Of a stretch of DNA of 64,000 nt, positions 45,776 to 55,555 are shown in pieces. Source of the DNA: an uncultured Saprospiraceae bacterium. GTDB lineage: Bacteria > Bacteroidota > Bacteroidia > Chitinophagales > Saprospiraceae. The stretch covers positions 78,807 through 142,806 of the forward strand of contig CALGLU010000021.1 in NCBI GenBank assembly GCA_937959275.1. Direction: 5' to 3'. The first letter of the stretch is position 1, and each line of letters opens with the position of its first letter. The notes under the pieces are model-generated. The model worked only from the letters and a program-made list of their open reading frames with translations, did no database searches and was not told where the DNA came from. The translations under genes and the position numbers were made by a program.

Positions 45776-46873
45776 CTAAAAAACAATAAACCCCCCATTC
45801 TCATAAATCTTCTCCCCATCCGCAAAGATCTCACCACCATCAGTCATGTCAGTAATCATGTCCCAATGAATCGCCGATTGATTCGTCGCACCAGTCTGCT
45901 TATACGCCTGCCCAACAGCCATATGAATTGTCCCTCCAATCTTCTCATCAAATAAAATGTTCTTCGTCGGTTGTTGGATGTTATAATTGGTCCCAATCGC
46001 CACCTCTCCAAAATGCCGGGCACCTTCCACCGCAAACACCTGATCAAGCAAGTCACCGCCTTTCTTGGCCTCCCATTTCATCACCTTCCCATTCTCGACC
46101 CACAGCGTAATGCCCTCCACTTCCTTGCCCATATAAATAGATGGATACGTAAAATGGACAACGCCATTCACAGTGTCTTCTATAGGACCAGTGAACACTT
46201 CTCCTGAAGGCATATTCGTCTGGCCATCCGAATTGATCCAGATTCTATCCTTGACTCTAAACGAGATATCTGTCCCATTACATTTGTAACGGATCAAATC
46301 TTTTTGATTCAGTAAATCGACGATCTTTTGCTGGTCAGCTCTGATCTGTAACCAGGAGCCTGCAGGATCATCGTCGTAAAGATGGCAAGCATTAAACACA
46401 AAGTGCTCATACTCCTCTAAAGACATACCCGCTTCCTGCGCGCTTGCCTGCGTTGGGTATTGACAGAGGCTACGCTTTAAGTCGCGGGTAGCCGTACGTT
46501 CGAAGTAACTGTGTAATAGACCCTTCATAGCGGCGGATCGTTTGCCTCTAGCTGCAGCATTAATGTTTTGATCTTCGCGCAGGTTAAACGGTGCTCTGAT
46601 CGATAAAAATGCGTCAAACTCCTCCATTGCTTTTTTATACAAGGTTGGCATTTGGACTAATTGATCATCAGAAGCATCATTTAGGAAAATGCGATTTTTA
46701 CCTCTAAAAGATAACTCAGTTTCTACGTGGGCGCCTCTTGCGATGGCTGTTCGATACACTTCTCGGACTAAGGGTTCGCCGAGTGTCGTACTCCTGATAT
46801 AGAGTTTTTCTCCCTGTTTTATTTCTAAACAATAATCGACAAGTAAGAGAGCGTATTTCGAAAGTATAGTCAT
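45776..46873 (-). CDS. M29-family aminopeptidase
   Basis: A 365-residue protein matching AmpS/PepS/aminopeptidase T: LVDYCLEIKQGEKLYIRSTT near the N-terminus, EFDAFLSIRAPFN, and C-terminal metal-binding region FAVEGARHFGEVAIGTNY-like, followed by ILFDEKIGGTIHMAVGQAY and IHWDMITDMTDGGEIFADGE. The conserved Glu, His and Asp of these motifs bind two Co/Zn ions. M29 enzymes remove N-terminal residues from peptides as dimers in the cytoplasm. It lies 27 nt beyond hflX in the minus-strand run. Confidence 0.9.
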   Translation of the reverse strand: MTILSKYALLLVDYCLEIKQGEKLYIRSTTLGEPLVREVYRTAIARGAHVETELSFRGKNRIFLNDASDDQLVQMPTLYKKAMEEFDAFLSIRAPFNLREDQNINAAARGKRSAAMKGLLHSYFERTATRDLKRSLCQYPTQASAQEAGMSLEEYEHFVFNACHLYDDDPAGSWLQIRADQQKIVDLLNQKDLIRYKCNGTDISFRVKDRIWINSDGQTNMPSGEVFTGPIEDTVNGVVHFTYPSIYMGKEVEGITLWVENGKVMKWEAKKGGDLLDQVFAVEGARHFGEVAIGTNYNIQQPTKNILFDEKIGGTIHMAVGQAYKQTGATNQSAIHWDMITDMTDGGEIFADGEKIYENGGFIVF

Positions 46874-46900
46874 ATGTATTGTCTTCGTAATTCTTGAATG

Positions 46901-48112
46901 TTACCAGCGTTTTGTTTGATACGGATACCTGATCTGATAATGATTTTCTACCATGATTTTTAATGTCTCACGTAGTTCAGCCATGTTTTCTTTTTTTAAA
47001 GCTGAAATAAATATATTGTTGTGATGGTAGGTATTGATTAAGTTTTGTTTTAATTCAGAAAGGATATTTTCCTTAACCTCTGCCTCTAAATATTTATCAA
47101 AATACCTGTCCCTGTACAGATCAATTTTATTAAAAACGATGAGTGTCGGTTTGTCGCTTACATCCAAATCTGTCAATGTTTTTGTGACTGTTTGGATGTG
47201 ATCTTCATATTTTGGATGAGCTATATCCACAACATGAATCAGTATATCACTTTCTCTCACCTCATCCAACGTTGATTTAAAACTCTCGATTAAGTGATGT
47301 GGTAATTTTCTAATGAATCCAACTGTATCAGATAATAAAAAGGGCATGCGACCAAAGACCACCTTGCGAACAGTCGTATCTAGAGTTGCAAATAATTTAT
47401 TCTCAGCAAAAACATCAGACTTGCTTAATACTTGCATTAAGGTTGACTTGCCGACATTGGTATACCCTACTAATGAGACTCTAATTAAATCACCTCTATT
47501 TTTTCGTTGGGTAGAATTTTGCTTATCTATTTTTTCTAATTTCGTTTTGAGAAAAGAAATTTTATCTCTTACAATACGTCTATCTGTTTCAATCTCCATC
47601 TCACCTGGACCTCTCATGCCGATACCACCTCGCTGTCTTTCTAAGTGTGTCCATAGACCTCTTAACCGCGGTAATAGGTATTGCATTTGTGCTAGCTCTA
47701 CTTGTGTTTTGGCTTGTGCACTCTGAGCTCGACTAGCAAATATATCAAGGATGAGTGTACTTCGATCGACGATCTTTCTCTTGAGCTCTTCTTCTAGTAT
47801 ATTAGTTTGTTTGCCAGTCAGGTCATCATCAAATATGACAAGGTCAATATCATTGTTCTCCACATATTCAGCGATCTCCTCTAGCTTTCCTTTTCTAATA
47901 AATGTTCGCTTGTCTGGATGATCGGCTTTCTGTGTAAATCGTTTTACAGTATTCGCCCCAGCTGTCAAAGCCAAAAATTCTAGCTCATCTAGATATTCTT
48001 TAATTTGCTCTTCGGTCTGATTACGCTGTATGAGTCCGACTAAGATGGCACGTTCTACCTTTTTGTTTAAACCTGACTTTCTCTCTTTTCCTATTTTCCA
48101 ATTATCACTCAT
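46901..48112 (-). CDS. hflX: ribosome-associated GTPase HflX
   Basis: A 403-residue protein. The N-terminal HflX domain includes RKGKLEEIAEYVENNDIDLV; the second part holds the conserved helical linker (QVELAQMQYLLPRLRGLWTH) and the G domain with G1 GYTNVGKST, G3 DTVGFIRKLPHHLIESF and G4 NKID. HflX splits or rescues stalled ribosomes. The C-terminal domain is short. It is 20 nt downstream of the envC-like gene, in one minus-strand unit with the M29 aminopeptidase. Confidence 0.95.
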   Translation of the reverse strand: MSDNWKIGKERKSGLNKKVERAILVGLIQRNQTEEQIKEYLDELEFLALTAGANTVKRFTQKADHPDKRTFIRKGKLEEIAEYVENNDIDLVIFDDDLTGKQTNILEEELKRKIVDRSTLILDIFASRAQSAQAKTQVELAQMQYLLPRLRGLWTHLERQRGGIGMRGPGEMEIETDRRIVRDKISFLKTKLEKIDKQNSTQRKNRGDLIRVSLVGYTNVGKSTLMQVLSKSDVFAENKLFATLDTTVRKVVFGRMPFLLSDTVGFIRKLPHHLIESFKSTLDEVRESDILIHVVDIAHPKYEDHIQTVTKTLTDLDVSDKPTLIVFNKIDLYRDRYFDKYLEAEVKENILSELKQNLINTYHHNNIFISALKKENMAELRETLKIMVENHYQIRYPYQTKRW

Positions 48113-48132
48113 ACATCGTTTTGATCTGTTGT

Positions 48133-49290
48133 TTATTTTCTGATTAGCCAGCTAGCAGGATTTAATTTTGTTTGTCCTTTCCAGATTTGAAGTTGAAGTT
48201 CTGATTTATTATTGTCAATGGCAAGTGTTCCCAACGTTTGACCTCGTGAGACTTGATCGCCAGCACGGACATTTAATTCTTTGAGTTTGCCATAGACTAC
48301 AAAGTAATTTCCAACTTTGACGATGACAACATTGAAAAATCCTGGTATCTGATTAATACTAGTGACCGTGCCATCATAGATAGATTTAACAACGCCACCA
48401 GGTTCTGTCAAGATATCTATGCCGTCGTTATTGATTTTGACATTTCTATTAATCTCGTGCGTTCGTTGACCAAATGAATGACTGATAACACCATTTTTCA
48501 CAGGCCAAGGAAGTCTCCCTTTATTTTCAGAAAACGATGCGGATAATTCAACATAGTCTTCAGTATCGACGGCATTTTCAATTTCCCTACTGATCGCAAT
48601 GCGAATTAATTCTGCCAATTTACTTTTCTCTTGATTTTGCGATTCCAACTCCCGAATTAATTTCTTTTCGTCCTTTGCAATTAATTTTAAGGCTTTGTCT
48701 TTATTGGATAATGTTTGACTTAGTTTCTGTTTTTCTTTATCAGAGTCTTTCAGTAATTTTTCTTTCTTCGATTTTTCATCCTGAATAGTAACAAGTAAAC
48801 CTTGAATACTATCTGCTTGCAGTTGAATGAGTTGCGATTTCTGTTTTGTGTAATTCTGAAGTTGTTTTGAATATTGAGATCTGAGGAATGCTTCTTTTAA
48901 ACTCCCTGAAGATAAGATATAAACTAAGCTATTGCCAGATAATTTTTGTTTGTAACTCGATCTAAGTAGTGATGCATACGTTTCTTTTAAATCTTGGTTT
49001 TTCAGCTGCAGGTTTTTAAGAAGTTCTTCATGAGATAAAAGTTCGGTGTCTGCATGTTTAAGCTGAGCTGTTATATTTTTGACAATAGATTCTCTGTTTT
49101 CAACTTGCTTCTGAACAATCTTAAATTGATCTAGCGTTTTGGCTTTGTCTGTACGTGTATTTTTTAAATACGAATTGGTAAGTGCAATTTTCTTTTGAAT
49201 GCGCGCTTGTTCTTTTTGTAGCTCTGCAGCTGTTTGCCCAATTAAGCAGAGCGAACAAGTAAGCAGATATATGGTGATTAGATATTTAAT
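48133..49290 (-). CDS. envC: EnvC-like murein hydrolase activator with probable ATT start
   Basis: An uninterrupted frame of 386 codons. It opens after a TAA with ATA-ATT-AAA-TAT, so the first plausible start is ATT (49290), giving (M)KYLITIYLLTCSLCLIGQ, a normal signal peptide. Residues 20-225 form long coiled coils, and the C-terminal domain is a LytM/peptidase_M23 fold (GVISHSFGQRTHEINRNVKI; VRAGDQVSRGQTLGTL), with the second HxH-like metal site degenerate, as expected in an activator rather than an enzyme. The first ATG/GTG/TTG is a TTG at 48648, which would remove the signal and coiled coil. It overlaps the DUF4292 stop (ATTAA). Confidence 0.85.
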   Translation of the reverse strand: MKYLITIYLLTCSLCLIGQTAAELQKEQARIQKKIALTNSYLKNTRTDKAKTLDQFKIVQKQVENRESIVKNITAQLKHADTELLSHEELLKNLQLKNQDLKETYASLLRSSYKQKLSGNSLVYILSSGSLKEAFLRSQYSKQLQNYTKQKSQLIQLQADSIQGLLVTIQDEKSKKEKLLKDSDKEKQKLSQTLSNKDKALKLIAKDEKKLIRELESQNQEKSKLAELIRIAISREIENAVDTEDYVELSASFSENKGRLPWPVKNGVISHSFGQRTHEINRNVKINNDGIDILTEPGGVVKSIYDGTVTSINQIPGFFNVVIVKVGNYFVVYGKLKELNVRAGDQVSRGQTLGTLAIDNNKSELQLQIWKGQTKLNPASWLIRK

Positions 49291-50053
49291 TATCGTAAGT
49301 TATATAATGCGAAGGTATGTTAAACGGCGTAGATTTCGGCACATTAAATTCAACATCTGAAATACTAATGTCGGCTGAGGCATTCTCATTGCTATCTATG
49401 GGTGCATAATAGGTTCGTTTGTGAGAGTAATTCTTATGCTTTCCAGCTTTTTTATAATCGGAAAAATTGATGAGGACCTCTCTTCCATAAGTGTCAATGA
49501 TTGAATGTTCATTGACCTTAAGTGAACCTGGATCAATCATATATTTTACGGTATAGCCATCTGAGGAGGCGTATAATTCATATTCCTCACCTATTCGTCT
49601 TGACCGCAAATTTGCCTCATCTGGGATCAAACAGTTGCCAACTAAGAAAGATTGTATTTTCTTAAATTCTAGGTCAATGCCATATAGTTCGCTGTAATCT
49701 TCAATACTCTTTCTTTCATAATAATTTTCAAATGGATACATCACATAGATAGAGTCTGTGGTGATTTGCATGCGCGCCATTGACAAACCAAATTTTTTGA
49801 AGTTCATCCATATAAGACTATCTTTTTTAACGCGAACTGTCGCTGAGACCCGACCTGAGTCATAAGAACTTTTAAAATGAATTTTTGCTTTAGCTGAAAA
49901 CCAGTCATAGTTGACATTATGGTCTTCAATAGCCTCAGCTAATTGATCTGCCGTTCTTTCTTTAAATGTCTCTGTGGTCTGCACTTTTTTTGACTTACAG
50001 GAGATGAGAGTCAGTGTCAACACACATACGAATAACACACCTTGTTTAATCAT
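49286..50053 (-). CDS. DUF4292 lipoprotein
   Basis: A 255-residue lipoprotein: signal with lipobox LTLISC (Cys18). It shows DUF4292 features: YDWFSAKAKIHFKSSYDSGR, VRVKKDSLIWMNFKKFGLSM, the ITTDSIYVMYPFENYYERKS segment, and the C-terminal VLINFSDYKK then 'YYAPIDSNEN'. The fold is LolA/LolB-like, which fits a role in lipoprotein or outer-membrane handling. The stop overlaps the first codons of the envC-like gene. It follows the TPR gene after 15 nt, forming a DUF4292-TPR-envC unit common in Bacteroidota. Confidence 0.85.
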   Translation of the reverse strand: MIKQGVLFVCVLTLTLISCKSKKVQTTETFKERTADQLAEAIEDHNVNYDWFSAKAKIHFKSSYDSGRVSATVRVKKDSLIWMNFKKFGLSMARMQITTDSIYVMYPFENYYERKSIEDYSELYGIDLEFKKIQSFLVGNCLIPDEANLRSRRIGEEYELYASSDGYTVKYMIDPGSLKVNEHSIIDTYGREVLINFSDYKKAGKHKNYSHKRTYYAPIDSNENASADISISDVEFNVPKSTPFNIPSHYITYDN

Positions 50054-50068
50054 TGATCAATCCTATTT

Positions 50069-51550
50069 CTAATTAAGACGGTCTTCTATGTCATTTAGTA
50101 GCAAATCCAGTTGAGGATTTTTAATATTTAGGTCTTGATTCTTCGCTTTTGTTGCCCAGGCTAGTGCTTTTTTATAATCGCCATAATGATAAGATGCTTG
50201 AGCTGCTGCAACCGCAATTTTATATTTCAGCTGTTTGTTTTTGCCAGACATGAGCATAGCTTCTTCAAAATTATCAATGGCTTCGTTGTATATTGGACCT
50301 CTTGATTTTTTCCACTGCGCCTCAGTCATCCCTCTCAAAAACAAATCTTCTTTTGAAAGTTTCTCCTCAATTTGGGCACCATAGCTCGCACCTAAAAAAT
50401 AATAGCAGAGCGGTTGATTGGGGTAGTAGTTAAGTGCTTGGTCAGCTGTAGTCGCTAGTTGAGTAAAGTCTTTTGTTTCTGCCAACGCATACATCAATTG
50501 CTCCCAAACTGGAAATACCTTCTTGGTTCTTTGAATAGCATTTTGATATTTGGGGATTGCTTGTTCTAATTGATTCAAACCCATATATGCATCTCCGTAG
50601 ATGGCATAGGACTTGGCATCATCGGGATGTGTAGATTCGAGTGCTTCTAAATTATTAAGCAAACTTGTTGTTGCTGCATCATCTAATTCACCAATCTTAG
50701 ATACATAAGGCACTAACTCCATAATCTTTTTATCAATGCTAACATCATCTTGTAAAATCAATGATTCTATCGAATTTAAAAAGCCTGCCTCAGAGGTATT
50801 GGCTGTTTGGCCAGATAATGCCATAGCAGCTGTTGGATTAGAGGGATCTAATTGCTGTACTTGTTGATATACTTTTTTAGCATCCTTCTTCTTACCTATT
50901 TCTGTATAGTAGCTTGCCAAATTATTCAGATATCTAACCTCTGACGGAAATGCATTGGCTAGTGATTTCAATTCTTCGACGGCTTGTTTTGTCTTCCCAG
51001 ATGAAGCATATAACTCGAATTTTTTTCTGCTGGTTTCTTCAGTAATGCCTTGAATAACTTCTAATCTGTTATAACTTGAGATCGCTTTATCATATTGAAG
51101 GGCTCTACTAGCAAGTTGAGCATGTTTTTGAAGGAATGCTCCATTGGAAGGCTCCTTAGCTAGAAGTTTATCCATATAGCCTACGGCATCTTCATAGCGT
51201 TCTTTATTTTCTAAAAATCGAGCGTATGTGCGTAGATACCATTCATTAGTTGGCGCATTATTGATCGCCTTTTTAATATATTTTTCAAAATTATCATCGT
51301 CATCCATTTTTGAATAGACTCGACTTAGCTTGAAAGCAATGGCATCATTTTGTGCGTCCTTTTTGAGAACTTCTAAATACGCTTCTTCAGCTTCTTCGTA
51401 CTTTCCTAATAAGAATTTGATCTCAGCTTGCAGAAATGCATCTTCAGCTTGAATCTCTTCTTCTGTATAAATGCCTGGTTGTGCGAGCAGTGAACTGGCA
51501 ATCAATAGGCAAAAGCCAAAAATGAATATGAGGAATCCCCTTTGAATCAT
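50069..51550 (-). CDS. tetratricopeptide-repeat protein, exported
   Basis: A 493-residue protein from the ATG at 51550 (an upstream in-frame start at 51613 would place 21 extra residues before the signal). Residues 1-22 form a signal peptide (ends SLLAQP). At least eight TPR units follow, e.g. AEIKFLLGKYEEAEEAYLEV and YDKAISSYNRLEVIQG, ending in a region with Leu-rich helices. It is likely a periplasmic scaffold. It is cotranscribed with DUF4292 and envC-like genes, consistent with a role in envelope or outer-membrane biogenesis, which is inference. Confidence 0.85.
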   Translation of the reverse strand: MIQRGFLIFIFGFCLLIASSLLAQPGIYTEEEIQAEDAFLQAEIKFLLGKYEEAEEAYLEVLKKDAQNDAIAFKLSRVYSKMDDDDNFEKYIKKAINNAPTNEWYLRTYARFLENKERYEDAVGYMDKLLAKEPSNGAFLQKHAQLASRALQYDKAISSYNRLEVIQGITEETSRKKFELYASSGKTKQAVEELKSLANAFPSEVRYLNNLASYYTEIGKKKDAKKVYQQVQQLDPSNPTAAMALSGQTANTSEAGFLNSIESLILQDDVSIDKKIMELVPYVSKIGELDDAATTSLLNNLEALESTHPDDAKSYAIYGDAYMGLNQLEQAIPKYQNAIQRTKKVFPVWEQLMYALAETKDFTQLATTADQALNYYPNQPLCYYFLGASYGAQIEEKLSKEDLFLRGMTEAQWKKSRGPIYNEAIDNFEEAMLMSGKNKQLKYKIAVAAAQASYHYGDYKKALAWATKAKNQDLNIKNPQLDLLLNDIEDRLN

Positions 51551-51664
51551 GACAACGTAACGTATTTGAGTTAACCTAGGGTATAAAATTAGAAGTGATT
51601 TCACAGCCTTCACACAATTCTATTCAAAAACATACTGCAATACAAACTTCGAATTGAAGGCTCA

Positions 51665-53098
51665 TTACTCGATGACAGTCAATTTGAGCATGTTTGTCCT
51701 AAACTTACGTTTGATGGGCATACTGCCTGTATTTATGATGACATCACCAGATTTAACGATTTTCTTCTCTTTTAGAATGTTCGTAAGGTCCTCAATAGTT
51801 TCATCTGTTGTCGTAAACTTTTTATAAATAAATGAGCGTACGCCCCAAATTAGATTCATTTGGCATAACCTTTCATGCGTGCTGGAAAACACGAATATGG
51901 CACATGGTGGTCTATAACTAGATATTTTGAAGGCAGTATGGCCCGATTCTGTAAGAGAGACAATCGCTTTAGCTTTGACCTCTTCGGCCGTTTTTGCCGC
52001 TGTAATGCAGACTACATCGGAGAGATATGTTTGGGATTTACTATCAGTTTTAGCCCGTTTACCTTGAATCATGTAGTTTTTCTCCGCTTCAGCAATGATG
52101 TTGTTCATCGCCTGTACAACTCGTTCAGGATGCACGCCCACAGAGGTTTCACCACTCAACATCACTGCATCTGCCCCATCATGAACAGCATTGGCAACAT
52201 CGGTCACTTCCGCTCGAGTTGGATTGTAGTTGGTGATCATACTATCCATCATTTGGGTGGCGACAATGACAGGTTTAGCTTTTTGGATGCACCTCTTAAT
52301 GATGTTTTTTTGTATAAATGGAATTTGTTCAATAGGAACCTCTACGCCCAAATCTCCTCGGGCAACCATAATGGCATCTGAGGCTTTGATGATTTCTTTA
52401 ATATTTTTAACGCCTTCTGGCTTCTCTATTTTGGCTATCGTTTTCGCCATATGACCACTATCGGTGATCATGGCTTTGAGATCTATGATTTCTTCAGCTG
52501 TCCGCACAAAAGATAAGGCTATCCAATGAACAGGTTGCGTCAATATAAATTTAAGATCTGCATGATCTTTCTCCGTCATTGCTGGTAAGGATATAGCAGT
52601 ATCAGGAAGATTGACCCCTTTGTTTGATGACAAGACACCACCAAACAAGGTTTTTAGCTTCACATTCGATTTCCCATCAGTTTCTGCAACCTCAAAGACC
52701 AATTTGCCATCATCAACTAATATTTTCTCACCCACATTCACATCTTGTGCAAACAATTCATAGCTCATATAGGCCATTTCTTTGTTTCCAACGCATTTCT
52801 TATTCGTAAATGTGATGATATCACCCTTATCTAACAGAGCCCCATCGCCTTCCATTTTACCGATTCGTAGCTTTGGGCCTTGTAAATCAGCAAGAATTCC
52901 AATGTTAACATTGAGTTCTTTATTGATTTCAACAATTGTCTTAATGGTGTTACCATGTATTTCATGAGACCCATGAGAGAAGTTCAACCTGAAAATATCA
53001 CACCCATTTTGAATGAGTTTGATTAACATTTCCTTGTGAATGGATGCAGGACCTAGGGTCGCGACAATCTTCGTACTTTGCTTATCCTGTATGACCAT
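51665..53098 (-). CDS. pyk: pyruvate kinase
   Basis: A 477-residue enzyme with TKIVATLGPAS at the start, RLNFSHG, GILADLQGPKLRIG and the active-site MVARGDLGVEVP, with the Lys of K-I-E-K-P-E-G as the catalytic base region. The signature IAKIEKPEGV is followed by IVATQMMDSMI. It transfers phosphate from phosphoenolpyruvate to ADP in glycolysis. The C-terminal domain with ISSYRPPCAI is typical. All key residues are present. It is divergent from acpP; about 175 nt lies between. Confidence 0.97.
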   Translation of the reverse strand: MVIQDKQSTKIVATLGPASIHKEMLIKLIQNGCDIFRLNFSHGSHEIHGNTIKTIVEINKELNVNIGILADLQGPKLRIGKMEGDGALLDKGDIITFTNKKCVGNKEMAYMSYELFAQDVNVGEKILVDDGKLVFEVAETDGKSNVKLKTLFGGVLSSNKGVNLPDTAISLPAMTEKDHADLKFILTQPVHWIALSFVRTAEEIIDLKAMITDSGHMAKTIAKIEKPEGVKNIKEIIKASDAIMVARGDLGVEVPIEQIPFIQKNIIKRCIQKAKPVIVATQMMDSMITNYNPTRAEVTDVANAVHDGADAVMLSGETSVGVHPERVVQAMNNIIAEAEKNYMIQGKRAKTDSKSQTYLSDVVCITAAKTAEEVKAKAIVSLTESGHTAFKISSYRPPCAIFVFSSTHERLCQMNLIWGVRSFIYKKFTTTDETIEDLTNILKEKKIVKSGDVIINTGSMPIKRKFRTNMLKLTVIE

Positions 53099-53274
53099 AT
53101 AGTAAGTGTATGTTTTACAATATTTAAGCTGGCAAATGTAAGTTAACTATTGTAATTCAAAGGATTATTGGATTAAAAGACTTTTAATTCGTGTTGGGGG
53201 AACTAAATAATACCCTAATCTTTGTTCTAGATGTATCTTAAAGTTATTTTCGCGCTAATAAAAAGCAAAGCATT

Positions 53275-53505
53275 ATGTCAGAAATTGCAGACAAAGTAAA
53301 AAAAATCATTGTAGACAAACTAGGAGTAGACGAGTCCGAAGTATCAGCTGAAGCTAGTTTCACTGAGGATTTGGGTGCCGACTCATTGGATACAGTCGAA
53401 CTCATCATGGAATTTGAAAAAGAATTTGATATTTCAATTCCAGATGAAAAAGCTGAGAATATCCAAACAGTTGGACAAGCTATAGAGTTTTTAGAGGCTA
53501 AATAG
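53275..53505 (+). CDS. acpP: acyl carrier protein
   Basis: A 76-residue acidic protein with the phosphopantetheine site DSLDTVE, Ser37 being the modified residue. The four-helix pattern ([16 protein letters not shown], then [13 protein letters not shown]) is typical. It carries acyl chains during fatty-acid synthesis and partners with FabF, encoded next. A strong terminator starts 23 nt after its stop. Upstream sequence has CTAATCTTTGTT but not an exact TAnnTTTG. Confidence 0.97.
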   Translation: MSEIADKVKKIIVDKLGVDESEVSAEASFTEDLGADSLDTVELIMEFEKEFDISIPDEKAENIQTVGQAIEFLEAK

Positions 53506-53528
53506 TTTCCACTTCTTAAAAAAGTTAA

Positions 53529-53566
53529 ATCCACAGGTGGTATAACCACCTGTGGATATTTTTTTT
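53529..53566 (+). terminator. strong rho-independent terminator between acpP and fabF
   Basis: A perfect 13-bp stem, ATCCACAGGTGGT (53529-53541) and ACCACCTGTGGAT (53545-53557), with a 3-nt loop (ATA), followed by A and eight T (53559-53566). The fabF ATG is only 14 nt further. So most acpP transcripts should end here, and fabF transcription relies on read-through or on a promoter inside acpP. Confidence 0.9.
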
Positions 53567-53580
53567 GGTAGATTTATAGC

Positions 53581-54828
53581 ATGAATCGTGTAGTCATCAC
53601 AGGAGTAGGAGCTATAACTCCCATAGGGAACAACATTGCCGAATATAAGGATGGTCTTTTCAATGGAGCGAGCGGTGCCGCTACAATTACTCATTTTGAT
53701 GCGACTCATTTTAGCACCCAGTTTGCGTGTGAGGTGAAAAACTTCAATGTAGAAGATCACATGCATAGGCGAGAAGCGAGACGTATGGACCGATTCACAC
53801 ACTATGCTGTAGTTGCCTGCGAGGAAGCTATAGGTGACTGTGGTATTGATCTGGAGACAATTAATAAGGATGACGTTGGCGTGATTTGGGCGAGTGGCAT
53901 TGGGGGCTTAGGTACGATGGAATCGGAGATCGGCGAAGCTGCCATTAATCCTGTTCCAGTCCGATATAACCCATTCTTCATCCCTAAACTGATCGTAGAT
54001 ATTGCAGCTGGCCATATTTCTATGAAATTTGGGTTTAGAGGACCCAATTTCGCTACTGTTTCAGCGTGTGCCTCATCGAATAATGCTATTTCAACGGCAG
54101 TCGATAATATTAAGCTAGGTCGAGCTAAAATGATTGTTACCGGCGGATCAGAAGCTTCCTGTACCAAAACAGGAATTGGGGGCTTTGGGGCGCTCAAGGC
54201 TTTATCCAAGCGGAATGATGATCCTGCGACGGCTTCGAGACCTTTTGATAAGGATAGAAATGGCTTTGTGTTAGGAGAAGGTGCTGGAGCTTTAATCGTA
54301 GAAGATCTCGAACACGCAAAGGCTCGAGGAGCAAAAATATATGCAGAAGTCGTTGGATCAGGAAATACTGCAGATGCTCATCATCTTACAGCACCTCATC
54401 CGGATGGCTTAGGCGCCAGCAATGCGATGAGAAAGGCCTTGAAAGACGCCAAACTGAATATAGACGATGTAGATTACATTAATGTTCATGGTACCTCAAC
54501 TCCATTAGGGGATATTGCAGAATCTAAGGCGATTTTAAACGTCTTTGGAGATCATGCCTATAAACTTAATATCAGTTCTACGAAGTCAATGACAGGTCAT
54601 TTGTTAGGGGCAGCTGGAGCAGTTGAAGCATTAGCAGGAATCTTTGCAATACAAGATAATGTTGTCCCGCCAACAATAAATCACTTTACAGATGACCCAG
54701 AATTAGATCAAAAGCTTAACTTTACGTTCAACCAAGCACAATCCCGCAATGTAGATGTTGTCCTCAGCAATACATTCGGCTTTGGCGGACATAACTCGTC
54801 TGTCATTTTTAAGTCATTCATTAATTGA
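53581..54828 (+). CDS. fabF: beta-ketoacyl-ACP synthase II
   Basis: A 415-residue condensing enzyme. The active-site Cys lies in VSACASSNNA, and His residues in VHGTSTPLGD and KSMTGHLLGAAGA complete the Cys-His-His triad. It extends acyl-ACP by two carbons in fatty-acid synthesis. It sits 14 nt after a strong terminator and 4 nt before the rnc start, so acpP-fabF-rnc are close but acpP is transcriptionally separable. The protein is full length and conserved. Confidence 0.97.
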   Translation: MNRVVITGVGAITPIGNNIAEYKDGLFNGASGAATITHFDATHFSTQFACEVKNFNVEDHMHRREARRMDRFTHYAVVACEEAIGDCGIDLETINKDDVGVIWASGIGGLGTMESEIGEAAINPVPVRYNPFFIPKLIVDIAAGHISMKFGFRGPNFATVSACASSNNAISTAVDNIKLGRAKMIVTGGSEASCTKTGIGGFGALKALSKRNDDPATASRPFDKDRNGFVLGEGAGALIVEDLEHAKARGAKIYAEVVGSGNTADAHHLTAPHPDGLGASNAMRKALKDAKLNIDDVDYINVHGTSTPLGDIAESKAILNVFGDHAYKLNISSTKSMTGHLLGAAGAVEALAGIFAIQDNVVPPTINHFTDDPELDQKLNFTFNQAQSRNVDVVLSNTFGFGGHNSSVIFKSFIN

Positions 54829-54832
54829 GAGC

Positions 54833-55555
54833 TTGGTACTAAGATTTTATAATTACTACATATCTTCAGACAAAGATTTAGCTAAAAAGCTGAAATCGAT
54901 CCTTGGCTTTACGCCCAGACGATTAAATCTTTTTAAGCTGGCATTCTATCATAAGTCGATGAAGAACGTCAATGATGGTATTGAGGATTATAACAATGAA
55001 CGACTCGAATATCTTGGAGATGCTTTATTGAGTACAATCGTCGCAGATTATCTCTTCAAAAAATATCCCAATAAAGACGAAGGTTTCCTCACAAAAATGA
55101 GATCCAAAATTGTAAAGCGGAAATCTCTAAATGCATTGGCCGAGCAGATGGGGCTTGATCTTATTCTGTCAAGTTATTCGCAAGGTAAATTGAGTAGTGC
55201 CATGATGGGCAATGCTTTGGAAGCTCTAATTGGTGCCATTTACCTAGAATACGGCTATAAATTCACAAAAAAATATGTGGTCAAACAGATACTCCGAGAG
55301 TATATTAATATTCATAATTTAGAAACAATCGATGATAATCATAAGAGCAAACTCTTAGAATATTGTCAGAAGCATGGTCACAATGTGGATTTTAGATTGA
55401 TCAATAAATACAAACACGATAAACGAGATCGATTCAAAGTTGCGATCGTATTAAATGGAAGCGAGGTTGCATATGGAGATGATTTTAATAAAAAATCAGC
55501 AGAACAAACAGCATCCAAACGAGCACTTATTGAACTTGAGCCTTTGGCAACATAA
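54833..55555 (+). CDS. rnc: ribonuclease III
   Basis: A 240-residue protein if started at TTG 54833, 4 nt after fabF; an ATT at 54824 overlaps the fabF stop and a longer frame back to 54755 is an overlap artefact. The RNase III signature NERLEYLGDALL (with catalytic Glu/Asp) and a second acidic site in NALEALIGAIYLEYG are complete. A C-terminal dsRNA-binding domain begins near residue 165 (KSKLLEYCQKHGH) and ends AEQTASKRALIEL. It processes rRNA and structured RNA. It is immediately followed by the YdjM-like gene. Confidence 0.93.
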   Translation: MVLRFYNYYISSDKDLAKKLKSILGFTPRRLNLFKLAFYHKSMKNVNDGIEDYNNERLEYLGDALLSTIVADYLFKKYPNKDEGFLTKMRSKIVKRKSLNALAEQMGLDLILSSYSQGKLSSAMMGNALEALIGAIYLEYGYKFTKKYVVKQILREYINIHNLETIDDNHKSKLLEYCQKHGHNVDFRLINKYKHDKRDRFKVAIVLNGSEVAYGDDFNKKSAEQTASKRALIELEPLAT

